From JALHNI01 sp031367405 (GTDB taxonomy: Bacteria; Acidobacteriota; Terriglobia; Bryobacterales; Bryobacteraceae), in assembly GCA_031367405.1 (NCBI GenBank), contig JANLPT010000050.1:1-64000 (forward strand): a DNA stretch of 64,000 bases. The letters run 5' to 3'. Under the pieces are notes generated by a model that was not told where the DNA came from, searched no databases, and worked only from the letters and a program-made list of their open reading frames with translations. Both the position numbers and the translations under genes were made by a program. Positions 26,036 through 34,228 of this stretch are shown one piece after another (within the stretch, counting starts at the first letter, position 1; each line of letters begins with the position of its first letter).

Positions 26036-27604
26036 ATGCTGACACGGCGGCAGTTCATCGCGACATCCGCAAGCGCGGCGCTGGCGGAGAAGCTCTTCGC
26101 GGCACCCAAGGACGCGAAGGCTCCCAATCCTGAACTCGAAAAGTTGGCCGATAATGCGTTGCGTGAAGCCAGGAAGCACAAGGCGTCCTATTGCGACATC
26201 CGCATAGTCCGCCTGCGCGACCAGCGCGTCAATTTGCGCGTTTCCACTGAACGCGGCACCGGTAAGACGCTGGCCGTGCCCGGGGTGGCCGAGGATTCGA
26301 GTTTCGGCTTCGGTGTGCGCGTCATCGTCAACGGTGCCTGGGGCTTTGCCGCCTCGCCGGTCGTGACGGCCGCTGAGATCGCCCGCATGACGTCCGAAGC
26401 CGTCATCATCGCCAAGGCCAACGCCAGCATTCAACCGAAGCCCGTGCAGTTGGCCCCGGTAAAAGCCTACCGCGACCGTTGGGTGACGCCGCACGAAAAA
26501 GATCCTTTGCTGGTACCGATGGCCGAAAAGATTGACTTACTCAGCCGGGTGACGGCCGAAGTGAAAAAAAGTACGAAGGTCTTCAGCGGCTCGGCCTCGT
26601 TGAACCTGCGCAGCGAAGATAAGTACTTCGCCTCTTCTGAAGGCTCATCGATCCAGCAATATATTTTGCAGATTTATGGCAATGTGGACGCCACCGCAGT
26701 TGACCGGGTGAATAACATATCGCGGACGCGCAGCTACTCGCCGACCCAAGCCTCCGCCGGGTGGGAGTATGTCCCCGAAATGAATCTCGAAGAAAACGCG
26801 CGGCGCATTCGGGAGGAAGTTTTGGAGCATCTGGCCGCGCCCGCCGTGAAGCCCGGCAAAAAAGATCTCTTGCTGATGCCGAACCATTTGATGCTGACGA
26901 TTCATGAGAGCGTCGCGCACCCCACTGAGCTTGACCGCGCCTTGGGTTATGAGGCGAACTATGCCGGCACCAGTTACATCACGCCCAGCAAGATCGGCCA
27001 GCGCATCGCCAGTAAGCACTGCACCTTCATCGGCGACCGCACTTCAGCCCGCGCTCTCGGCACCGTCGGCTACGACGATGACGGCGTGAAGGCCACTAGC
27101 TTCACCATCATCGACAAGGGCATTTTTAAAAGCTTTCAGACCACTCGTGACCAGGCTCACCTGATCGGCGAGAAGGAATCGCACGGCTGCTCACAGGCCG
27201 ATTCCTGGGCCACGGTGCCCTTTCAACGCATGCCGAACGTTTGGCTTAAAGCGGGCTCGCCGGAGACGACTCTGGAAAAGATGATTGCGGAAATCGACGA
27301 TGGCGTGCTGATCGATGGCCGCGGCAGTTACTCGATTGACCAACAGCGTTATAACTTCCAATTCGGCGGCGACGCTTTCTGGGAGATTAAGGGCGGTAAA
27401 AAAGGCGGCATGCTTTCGCGGGTCTCCTATCAGGCGCGCACGCCAGATTTCTGGCAAGCTTGCGACGCCACGGCCGGCCCTTCTTACTGGCACCAGTACG
27501 GCACCACCGGCGACGCCAAGGGCGAACCTACCCAAATCAATTCTATTAGCCACGGATGTTCGCCCACGCGCTTCCGTAACATCGACGTCATTCTTACGGA
27601 CTAA
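26036..27604 (+). CDS. tldD: TldD-family metalloprotease with Tat-type signal
   Basis: About 522 residues from the ATG at 26036, which begins MLTRRQFIATSASAALAEKL, a twin-arginine signal. The longer frame to 25925 would bury this signal and is rejected. The body is TldD: SYCDIRIVRLRDQRVNLRV near the start, and the zinc motif HESVAHPTELDRALG (HExxxH), followed by the glycine-rich C-terminal half of the TldD/PmbA fold. E. coli TldD/TldE forms a cytoplasmic heterodimer that degrades unfolded peptides and matures microcin B17; an export signal points to a periplasmic role here. Its partner tldE starts one base after the stop. Confidence 0.85.
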   Translation: MLTRRQFIATSASAALAEKLFAAPKDAKAPNPELEKLADNALREARKHKASYCDIRIVRLRDQRVNLRVSTERGTGKTLAVPGVAEDSSFGFGVRVIVNGAWGFAASPVVTAAEIARMTSEAVIIAKANASIQPKPVQLAPVKAYRDRWVTPHEKDPLLVPMAEKIDLLSRVTAEVKKSTKVFSGSASLNLRSEDKYFASSEGSSIQQYILQIYGNVDATAVDRVNNISRTRSYSPTQASAGWEYVPEMNLEENARRIREEVLEHLAAPAVKPGKKDLLLMPNHLMLTIHESVAHPTELDRALGYEANYAGTSYITPSKIGQRIASKHCTFIGDRTSARALGTVGYDDDGVKATSFTIIDKGIFKSFQTTRDQAHLIGEKESHGCSQADSWATVPFQRMPNVWLKAGSPETTLEKMIAEIDDGVLIDGRGSYSIDQQRYNFQFGGDAFWEIKGGKKGGMLSRVSYQARTPDFWQACDATAGPSYWHQYGTTGDAKGEPTQINSISHGCSPTRFRNIDVILTD

Positions 27605-27605
27605 C

Positions 27606-28988
27606 ATGCTCACTCGCGAAGAAGCCCAAAAACTCTCTCAAACTGTCCTGGCCCTGACTACCTTTCCGGAGTGTCAAGTCACCGTCACCGCCTCTGAGCA
27701 GGCCTATACCCGGTTCGCCAACAACGGCATTACGACCGCTTCTTTTAATTTACGGCATAACTTATCCATCGTCGTCACGCGGGACGGCCGCACTGGGTCA
27801 ATGGCGGTGAATGACTTCGATCTTGCGTCGCTTAAGAATGCGGTGAAACTGGCGGAGGAATTGGCCGCCATCGCGCCGCCGAATCCGGAGCGACTGCCCG
27901 CAGTAGGCCCCCAGGAGTTTCCCCCGACTCACGATTTTGACGAGCCCACCGCCGCCGCCCGCGCTCCGGAAATGATTCCGCACATCAAAACCATCATTGA
28001 CGCGGCTTTGAAGGCGAAGATGGTCGCCGCCGGCCTCATTGAGCGTTCCCAGCGCGTCACCTCCATCGCCAACAAAGCCGGATTATTTGGCTTTCATCGG
28101 TCGAGCGATTCGCAGCTCACCACCACCATCCGCATGGCCGATGGCTCCAGTTCGGGTTGGGCGGGGCAGCCTTCCATGAAGCTCGCTGCGCTCGATAGCG
28201 CCGGGTTGGCCGCCACGGCCATCGGCAAGTGCCAACGGTGGAAGAACCCGCAAAAGCTTGCGCCAGGCAACTACACCGTAGTGCTCGAACCCACGGCCAC
28301 CGGCGATTTGGTGCGCCTGATGACCGGCTCTTTTTCGGCGCGCAATACCGAAGAAGGCCGCACGTTCCTCAGTAAGCGCGGGGGCGGCAATCTGCTGGGC
28401 GAAAAGGTCTTTCCTGAATTCATCACCCTGCGCATGGATCCCTTTGACTCTCGCCAGCCCTCCTCCCCGTGGACCGGCGATTTGCTGCCCAACCGCGCCA
28501 TCGATTGGATTGAGAAGGGCGTCATCGCCAACCTCGCCTATGACCGTTATTGGGCCTCCAAAACCGGCAAAGAGCCCACGCCGGGCGGCTTTGGCGGATT
28601 CGGCGGACGCGGCGGAGGAGGTGGTGGTGGCGGCGGTGGGGCCGGTGGCAGCTTAATCATGGAAGGCGGCGACCCATCGCTACAAGACCTCATCGCCACC
28701 GTCGAGCGCGGACTGCTCGTCACGCACCTCTGGTACATCCGCCCGGTGAATCCGCAAACCCTGCAACAGACGGGGCTGACGCGCGACGGCCTCTTCCTGA
28801 TCGAGAACGGCAAAATCACAACACCGGTGATGAACATGCGCTTTCTCGAAAGTCCGGTGCGGCTGTTGAAGAACACCCTGCGCCTGGGCCAGGCGATTCG
28901 CGTCCGCGGCCTGGAAGGCGGAATGATGATCGCCCCCGCGCTCGTGGCAACAGACTTTCCGCTGCCATCGATCTCCGACGCAGTCTAG
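27606..28988 (+). CDS. tldE: TldE/PmbA-family partner protein with polyglycine insert
   Basis: About 460 residues from the ATG at 27606, one base after the tldD stop; the longer frame to 27315 lies inside tldD. The sequence follows the PmbA/TldE pattern (VTVTASEQAYTRFANNGITT; LAPGNYTVVLEPTATGDLVRL). Like other TldE proteins it lacks the HExxxH zinc motif and should pair with TldD. An insert at about 28580-28655 is almost pure glycine with some Phe, Arg and Ser, which is unusual for the family. It has no signal peptide of its own, so if TldD is exported it may travel with it as a pre-formed dimer (inference). Confidence 0.82.
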   Translation: MLTREEAQKLSQTVLALTTFPECQVTVTASEQAYTRFANNGITTASFNLRHNLSIVVTRDGRTGSMAVNDFDLASLKNAVKLAEELAAIAPPNPERLPAVGPQEFPPTHDFDEPTAAARAPEMIPHIKTIIDAALKAKMVAAGLIERSQRVTSIANKAGLFGFHRSSDSQLTTTIRMADGSSSGWAGQPSMKLAALDSAGLAATAIGKCQRWKNPQKLAPGNYTVVLEPTATGDLVRLMTGSFSARNTEEGRTFLSKRGGGNLLGEKVFPEFITLRMDPFDSRQPSSPWTGDLLPNRAIDWIEKGVIANLAYDRYWASKTGKEPTPGGFGGFGGRGGGGGGGGGGAGGSLIMEGGDPSLQDLIATVERGLLVTHLWYIRPVNPQTLQQTGLTRDGLFLIENGKITTPVMNMRFLESPVRLLKNTLRLGQAIRVRGLEGGMMIAPALVATDFPLPSISDAV

Positions 28989-29021
28989 TTTGCAAACTTA
29001 GTTTAGTTCAACTAGACTAAG
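28982..29021. promoter_or_regulatory. Palindromic operator/promoter of the toxin-antitoxin pair
   Basis: Bases 28997-29021 form a 25-bp imperfect palindrome (CTTAGT...ACTAAG arms) ending three bases before the antitoxin ATG at 29025. A second, perfect 9-bp inverted repeat pairs AGTCTAGTT (28982-28990, overlapping the tldE stop) with AACTAGACT (29010-29018). Nested repeats of this kind are what Phd-type antitoxins bind for autorepression. There is no room for a normal leader, so transcription probably starts at or near the ATG. Confidence 0.6.
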
Positions 29022-29024
29022 TCT

Positions 29025-29273
29025 ATGACCACGGTGAACATCCATGAAGCCAAGACGCATCTTTCTCGTCTCGTCGAGGGTGTGGCCCGAGGCGAGTCAT
29101 TCATCATTGCCAAAGCCGGCCGGCCGGTGGCGAAAGTCGTTCCGCTCGATGCTCCTGCGAAGGTGCCCAAGGCTCCTCGCCGATTGGGGTTCATGCCTCC
29201 CCAGGAAATACCGGACGATTTCGACGAAATGGGGCGCGAGGAAATCGAGAAGATGTTTTATGGTGATGAGTGA
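29025..29273 (+). CDS. Type II antitoxin, Phd/YefM family
   Basis: An 82-residue protein with the Phd/YefM N-terminal DNA-binding fold: VNIHEAKTHLSRLVEGV, then GESFIIAKAGRPVAKVVPLD. The C-terminal third is acidic (IPDDFDEMGREEIEKMF) and should be the part that wraps the toxin. It neutralises the PIN-domain toxin next to it and represses the operon. Its stop overlaps the toxin start as GTGA. Confidence 0.88.
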   Translation: MTTVNIHEAKTHLSRLVEGVARGESFIIAKAGRPVAKVVPLDAPAKVPKAPRRLGFMPPQEIPDDFDEMGREEIEKMFYGDE

Positions 29274-29656
29274 AGCTGCTGCTCGACACTCATATCGTGA
29301 TCTGGGCGGCCTTCGCTCCGGATCGCCTTTCACCGGCTGCACGGTCGCTCATCACCGCTGAGGAGAACGAACTGCTCTTCAGCGCCGTGAACCTGTGGGA
29401 GGTCGCCATCAAACGAGCGCTCGGACGGCGCGATTTTCAGTTCGATTCGCGACTTCTCCGCCGGAACCTGCTCGAAAACGGCTATCGGGAACTCCCCATC
29501 ACCAGCAACCACGCCGTCGCTATCGACCAACTCCCTGACATTCACAAGGATCCCTTCGATCGGCTCCTCATCGCGCAGTCGATGGTAGAAGGCATTTTGC
29601 TCCTCACGTCCGACCCGACGGTCGCCAAATATCCCGCCCCCGTCAAGTTGGTCTGA
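29270..29656 (+). CDS. Type II toxin, PIN-domain ribonuclease (VapC-like)
   Basis: A 128-residue PIN protein. The acidic active-site residues are visible as LLLDTHIVIW (Asp), AVNLWEVAIK (Glu) and DPFDRLLIAQS (Asp), with a further LLTSDPTV Asp. The pattern fits the PIN family usually coupled to Phd antitoxins. It would cut RNA, often tRNA, when freed from the antitoxin. The GTG start overlaps the antitoxin stop, so the pair is translationally coupled. All catalytic residues appear intact. Confidence 0.88.
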   Translation: MKLLLDTHIVIWAAFAPDRLSPAARSLITAEENELLFSAVNLWEVAIKRALGRRDFQFDSRLLRRNLLENGYRELPITSNHAVAIDQLPDIHKDPFDRLLIAQSMVEGILLLTSDPTVAKYPAPVKLV

Positions 29657-29661
29657 GAGCC

Positions 29662-29667
29662 TACACT
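29662..29667 (+). promoter_or_regulatory. Candidate -10 element before the ATPase fragment
   Basis: TACACT lies 7 nt before the ATG at 29675, the same spacing as other suspected leaderless starts in the window. Confidence 0.3.
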
Positions 29668-29674
29668 GGAAAGT

Positions 29675-30133
29675 ATGTTTATCCAGGCCCTCCATCTGAA
29701 GGACTTCTTGTCGTTCCAGGATGTGTCGATCGAGTTGGGTCCGGTGAATGTGCTGATTGGGGCCAATGGCTCAGGTAAGTCGAACGTCATTGAGGCCATC
29801 GATTTTCTGCGGCATTGTCCGGACGATTTGAGTTCTTTCGTTTTGAACAACGGCGGCACCGACGAATGGATTCGCCGAGCCAACAGTGCGGAAGTGGCTT
29901 CGATTAAGGCATATTGTCGTCAAGATAAAGACACCATGAGCTATTCTCTCTCCTTCCGCCCGGATATTCGATTTCCGCTTATCACCCACGAGAGCCTTGA
30001 CCGTGAATTTGCTGAAGGTCCGTTCGGAGAGTTTCAGCGTTCAGTCGGACACTTCGAGTGGCAGGCGTTCAACGAAGTGCATGAAAAGTTCAATAAGCTT
30101 CCAAAGATCGAGTCGTCGCAGCTTCGCCCCTAA
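29675..30133 (+). pseudogene. Truncated AAA ATPase (N-terminal part only)
   Basis: 152 residues begin as a normal SMC/OLD-like AAA protein: MFIQALHLKDFLSFQDVSIE, then LGPVNVLIGANGSGKSNVIE, which holds a perfect Walker A, and FLRHCPDDLSSFVLNNGG. The family is usually 350-400 residues with a Q-loop, signature and Walker B in the second half. Here the frame stops at 30131-30133 without them, so the protein cannot be a working ATPase. It is joined directly to a DUF4276-like C-terminal piece, which suggests that one deletion removed the end of this gene and the start of the next. Base composition looks more AT-rich than the neighbours. Confidence 0.7.
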
Positions 30134-30524
30134 CACGAGAAAAGTCTGGAATAAACACAAAGGCTCGCAGGGCGACCGCCACTTACTCTTGATCGACAGC
30201 GACGGACCAGTTAGCAGTGGGCCGGCCGAGGATGACTTTTTCATGGTCCAGGAGATGGAGAGCTGGTTTTTGGTAGACTCTAAAATCCTGAAGACATATT
30301 ACGGCGACGGTTTCAATCACAACTCAATCCCGAAGCGGCCTGTGGAGGAAATTCCCGACCCCAAAGAGTGCCTGAAAGATGCCACCAAAACTACCAAGAA
30401 AGGGCGCTATCACGAGGTGCTGCACGGTGGTGATTTGCTTAAATTGATCGACCTCGAAATAGTCCGCAAGAAGGCTCCAAACCTTGATCGACTAGTGCGC
30501 CGATTGGAAGACGAAAAGTCGTAA
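30114..30524 (+). pseudogene. C-terminal remnant of a DUF4276-family protein
   Basis: The frame reads HLLLIDSDGPV, then FFMVQEMESWFLVDSKILKT, YYGDGF, VEEIPDPKECLKDATK, KKGRYHEVLHGGDLLKLID and a final RLVRRLEDEKS. This matches the TOPRIM-like DUF4276 family (VDSEGPV; MENWFLAD; LLxxID), whose genes usually follow an AAA ATPase gene. About 40 N-terminal residues with the first acidic motif are missing, and no start codon fits. The open frame reaches back to 29997, but that part overlaps the ATPase fragment and shows no similarity. I read this as the second half of a deleted two-gene system. Confidence 0.6.
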
Positions 30525-30527
30525 GTA

Positions 30528-32117
30528 CTATTCCGGTAAGCGGAAAGTAAAGAGCGCTGTCCCGGCCGCGATGGCCACGTGTTGACGGCCGTTCACGAGG
30601 TACGTAATCGGCGACGCGATCACTTGGCCGCCGAGATACTTAGTCCACAGCAGCTTACCCGTCTTTGCGTCGAGGGCGAAGAAATGCCCTTCGCGATTGC
30701 CACTAAATAATACGTCCGAGCCCGTCGTTAAGAGGCCGCTTTCGCTCATGTCGCCCATGGGGAAATCCCAAATCTTCTTGCCCGTCACTGGATCAAGCGC
30801 ACGCACCGCAGCATAGCCATCCTCTGTACCGCGCTTCATTAACGGGTCCCGCCGCGTGGGGGGCACGGGTGCCTTCACGCCGCCGCCCGCGTACCACTTA
30901 CCCTTCTCGTAATCCTGGTTCCAGGTGAAGTAAGTGCTGTGATAATCCTCCCAGGCCGTCAAATAAAACAATCCCGTTCGCGGACTGTAAGATGGCGCAT
31001 ACCAATTGGTCCCGCCCTGCACGCCCGGAAACGTCTTCGTCCCCCGCTGACTGGGCCCGCGCCCCGGATTCAGCATCGGCCTACCCTGGTCGTTCAGCCC
31101 CGAAGCCCAATCCAGCTTCACAAACGCCGTGCCGTGCAGAAATTCACCGGTCGCACGATCGAAGACATAGAAAAACCCATTGCGATTCGCCCAATACATC
31201 AACTTACGCGGACGGCCCTGCCATTCACGATCCACTAACACTGCCGTCTGAACAGCGTCAAAGTCCCACTCGTCATGTGGCGTGAATTGAAAATGCCATT
31301 TCAACTTACCCGTATCCGGATCAATGGCTAACACGCAATCAGCGTATAGGTTATCGCCTGCGCGAACGGCAGGGTTCCAATCGGGCCCTGGGTTACCGGT
31401 ACCCCAGTAAGTGAGATTCAGCACCGGATCATAAGAGCCCGTGAGCCAGATCGGCGCGCCGCCGTGTTTCCAGCTATCGCCGGCCCAGCTCTCGTTACCT
31501 TTTTCACCAGGACCCGGAACCGTATTAAACCGCCAGACTTCACGGCCGGTCTTGATATCGAGCGCCGCCAGAAATCCGCGAATGCCGAGCTCGCCACCCG
31601 CTGACCCGATCAGCACCTTGTCCTTTACGATCAACGGCGCATGCGTAAATACATAGCCCGCTTGGTGGTCGGCCAAAGTGGTCTCCCATTTCTTACGGCC
31701 CGTCCGGGCATCGAGCGCCACCATCTTGGCATCGTGGGTCCCGAGAAACAAGACGCCATCGTGATAGGCCAAGCCGCGATTCACCTTGCCGCAACAAGGA
31801 TAAGTGACGTCCGGTAAGGGATGTTCGTAAATCCAAAAGGGCCGGCCGGTTACCGGGTCCAGCGCTACGACAGTGTTCGGCGCTTCGGTAATATACATCA
31901 CGCCGTCGATGACGAGCGGCGTTGTTTCGAATTTCTCCAGCGAGCGCGCCTGAAACACCCAGCCCAGCTCGAGCGCTTTAACATTGGCGGGAGTAATCTG
32001 GCTAAGCTCGCTAAAGTGAGTGCTCTGGTAAGAGCCGTGGTACATCGTCCAATCGCCCGGCTTTTGCGCGAGAAGCCCAACGGTAAGAAATAGCGCAATG
32101 ATCGCTGACTTAGTCAT
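30528..32117 (-). CDS. PQQ-dependent alcohol dehydrogenase-type quinoprotein
   Basis: About 529 residues from the ATG at 32117, which has GGGAGG just before it and begins a signal peptide (cleavage near GLLAQ). The ATG at 32156, overlapping the upstream stop, is an alternative. The PQQ propeller starts DWTMYHGSYQSTHFSELSQI. Diagnostic of the methanol/ethanol dehydrogenase group are the adjacent cysteines in YPCCGKVNRG and the catalytic Asp region HDEWDFDAVQ. Blade repeats such as ALDPVTGRPFWIY and ALDAKTGKLLWTK are present. It should oxidise an alcohol or aldehyde in the periplasm and hand electrons to the dihaem cytochrome encoded just upstream on the same strand. Confidence 0.9.
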   Translation of the reverse strand: MTKSAIIALFLTVGLLAQKPGDWTMYHGSYQSTHFSELSQITPANVKALELGWVFQARSLEKFETTPLVIDGVMYITEAPNTVVALDPVTGRPFWIYEHPLPDVTYPCCGKVNRGLAYHDGVLFLGTHDAKMVALDARTGRKKWETTLADHQAGYVFTHAPLIVKDKVLIGSAGGELGIRGFLAALDIKTGREVWRFNTVPGPGEKGNESWAGDSWKHGGAPIWLTGSYDPVLNLTYWGTGNPGPDWNPAVRAGDNLYADCVLAIDPDTGKLKWHFQFTPHDEWDFDAVQTAVLVDREWQGRPRKLMYWANRNGFFYVFDRATGEFLHGTAFVKLDWASGLNDQGRPMLNPGRGPSQRGTKTFPGVQGGTNWYAPSYSPRTGLFYLTAWEDYHSTYFTWNQDYEKGKWYAGGGVKAPVPPTRRDPLMKRGTEDGYAAVRALDPVTGKKIWDFPMGDMSESGLLTTGSDVLFSGNREGHFFALDAKTGKLLWTKYLGGQVIASPITYLVNGRQHVAIAAGTALFTFRLPE

Positions 32118-32152
32118 CTCCTCCCTTACGGTCGGGGTTCGGTTGGCACATA

Positions 32153-32911
32153 TCATCGCAATTCCCCCATCATCAAGAAAGCCACTAAGTCATCCACCTG
32201 CGCCTCCGCTAACTTCAAAGACGGCATGGGTGACGCGCGGATGATCTCGTAAGTTGCCAATGCCGGCTTCATCACCGACTTCAACCCGCCCGCATCGCGA
32301 TACTGCACGCTGTAAGTATCTTCATTCAATCGCGTACCCGTCAGCGGCACACCCGTCTTCGTCGTCGCCCGCATCCGAAAATACTGCGGCGGTACGTCGG
32401 CCTGCGGATCCAGAATCGATCGCCGGATCTCGGCAGCCGACTGAAAACGCCCGATACCGGTCAACTCCTCGCCCGGGCCATCCACGTGGCAGCGCGCACA
32501 ACCTTGTGACCGGAATAACGCCGCGCCGCGCGCCGGGTCACCCTTCAAAGCCGTCGCTGCAGCTCGCCCCGCGCTCAGCGACCGGATATAGGCGAGCGTC
32601 GACCACGTCTCCCGCGCATTCAGATTGAAGGCCGGCATCACGGTTCCTGGGATACCTCTGCCGATAATTTGGAAAAGTCCCTCGTCCGACGAAGCCCGCC
32701 GGAAACGGCCCGTCGTAAAGTCCGGCGTGCCTTGGCCCCCCCGGCCATCGCGCCCATGACAGCTCGCGCACTGCGAAAGGAAAACGCGGGCACCGTTCTC
32801 GCGATCAACCGGCGAATTGAACGGATTGTTCAACGCCGCCGAACTCTCTTCTTGCGCGCCAGCCACGCGCGCGGCCAGCAACAACGAAACTAGAAGGCGT
32901 ACCAATTGCAC
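32153..32911 (-). CDS. Dihaem c-type cytochrome, partner of the PQQ enzyme
   Basis: About 252 residues. A GTG at 32911 is preferred because the signal peptide (VQLVRLLVSLLLAARVAGAQ) begins there; an in-frame TTG at 32932 is possible but would lie 2 bp from the divergent start. Two cytochrome c domains carry CASCHGRDGRGG and CARCHVDGPG haem motifs, with MPAFNLN giving a likely Met ligand for the first. A DUF-like tail has SPMPSLKLAEAQVDDLVAFL, as in mono-haem cytochromes. The gene ends 35 bp before the quinoprotein start, so the two form an operon and an electron-transfer pair. Confidence 0.85.
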   Translation of the reverse strand: MQLVRLLVSLLLAARVAGAQEESSAALNNPFNSPVDRENGARVFLSQCASCHGRDGRGGQGTPDFTTGRFRRASSDEGLFQIIGRGIPGTVMPAFNLNARETWSTLAYIRSLSAGRAAATALKGDPARGAALFRSQGCARCHVDGPGEELTGIGRFQSAAEIRRSILDPQADVPPQYFRMRATTKTGVPLTGTRLNEDTYSVQYRDAGGLKSVMKPALATYEIIRASPMPSLKLAEAQVDDLVAFLMMGELR

Positions 32912-32922
32912 ATCGATCACGA

Positions 32923-32928
32923 TATCAT
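32923..32928 (+). promoter_or_regulatory. Candidate -10 element in a 23-bp divergent promoter
   Basis: TATCAT ends 6 nt before the ATG at 32935, with no Shine-Dalgarno. It sits in a 23-bp space between divergent starts, the same geometry as at 11197-11219, and both spaces contain a CGATAT core. Confidence 0.35.
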
Positions 32929-32934
32929 CCAAAG

Positions 32935-34191
32935 ATGCGGCTTATTCTTCTCACCACGATTCTCACCGCTCTGCTTGGCGCGGCACCCCCCACCTTCTAT
33001 AAAGACGTCTTGCCCGTGTTGCAGAATAAGTGCCAGGGCTGCCATCGCCCCGGCGAAGCGGCCCCCATGTCTTTCCTCACCTACGAAACCACGCGCCCCT
33101 ACGCCGCCGCGATTCGTCAGGCCGTGCTCAGTAAGAAGATGCCGCCTTGGGGTGCTGACCAAACCCATGGCAAATTCAAGAATGATCCGTCGCTTTCGGA
33201 AGACGAGAAAAACACGCTCGTCGCCTGGGCGGAAACGAAGGCTCTGGCGGGCAATCCGAAGCAGGCACCCGCCCCTCGCACGTTTGTGGAAGGCTGGAAT
33301 GTTGGTCAACCGGATGTGGTGATCGCGATGCCCAAAGCCTACGAGATTCCCGCCACCGGCACGGTGGAATACACGCGCTTCATCATCCCGCTGAATTTCA
33401 CTGAGGATCGTTGGATCAGCACGGCCGAAGTCCGGCCCGGCAATCGCGCCGTGGTGCATCATGTGATTGCTTACGTGCGCGAGCCGAACAGCCAATGGCT
33501 ACGGAGCGCGGCAGTGGGTGAGCCGATCGTCAAAGTCGCCAAGACCGATCGCGGCGCTCGCTTTTGGCTCACTGCCTACGCGCCCGGCGCACCCGCCTTC
33601 CCCGGCGCGCCGGGCCAGGCTCTGCGCGTCAAAGCCGGCAGCGACGTGGTCTTCGAGATGCACTATACGACCAATGGCCAGCCCGCCAGTGATCTGACTA
33701 AGGTCGGCATTGTTTTTGCCAAAGCGCCGCCCAAAGAGATCATCACGACCATTGGGGTCAGCAACGACCGTTTCGTGATTCCCGCCGGTGCCAATGCTCA
33801 CGAGGTGACGTCGCGTTGGGTGGTGCATAACGAGATGACTCTCGAAAACCTGACGCCCCACATGCACGTCCGCGGCAAAGACTTCCGTTATGAGGCCACC
33901 TATCCCAGTGGCGAAACAGAAGTGCTCCTCAATGTTCCGCACTATGATTTCGCCTGGCAGCACACCTATGTGCTCGCGCAGCCCAAGCTGCTGCCTGCGG
34001 GCACCGTCATCACCTGCATCGCCCACTTCGATAACTCGCCCAATAATAAATACAACCCTGACCCGAAGGCCGAAGTCCGGTATGGCGACCAGAGTTGGGA
34101 AGAGATGATGATTGGTTTTGGCATGGTTTCTTACGACGCAAAATACGTTGACAAAAACATGTTCGCCGCGCCGAAGCCGGCGGTCGAGTAA
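32935..34191 (+). CDS. Exported cytochrome c fused to PHM-type copper monooxygenase-like domain
   Basis: A 418-residue protein with signal peptide (MRLILLTTILTALLGAAP). Residues 25-105 form a short cytochrome c domain with one CQGCH haem site and KKMPPW as a Met ligand. Residues 115-410 show the full copper-ligand set of peptidylglycine alpha-hydroxylating monooxygenase: His175-His176 (VVHHVIAY) and His243 (EMHYTTNG) for one copper, His309 and His311 (PHMHVRGKDF) and Met391 or 392 (EEMMIGF) for the other. The likely chemistry is copper-dependent hydroxylation with electrons fed through the haem in place of ascorbate. Substrate unknown. It is divergent from the PQQ/cytochrome operon. Confidence 0.8.
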   Translation: MRLILLTTILTALLGAAPPTFYKDVLPVLQNKCQGCHRPGEAAPMSFLTYETTRPYAAAIRQAVLSKKMPPWGADQTHGKFKNDPSLSEDEKNTLVAWAETKALAGNPKQAPAPRTFVEGWNVGQPDVVIAMPKAYEIPATGTVEYTRFIIPLNFTEDRWISTAEVRPGNRAVVHHVIAYVREPNSQWLRSAAVGEPIVKVAKTDRGARFWLTAYAPGAPAFPGAPGQALRVKAGSDVVFEMHYTTNGQPASDLTKVGIVFAKAPPKEIITTIGVSNDRFVIPAGANAHEVTSRWVVHNEMTLENLTPHMHVRGKDFRYEATYPSGETEVLLNVPHYDFAWQHTYVLAQPKLLPAGTVITCIAHFDNSPNNKYNPDPKAEVRYGDQSWEEMMIGFGMVSYDAKYVDKNMFAAPKPAVE

Positions 34192-34228
34192 CTTACTTTC
34201 GCGGACGATGGGCGAATGCCTGGTCGGC

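Noticed and set aside
29997..30113. N-terminal extension of the DUF4276 fragment
   Set aside because: The frame is open, but it overlaps the ATPase fragment and shows no similarity to the family.
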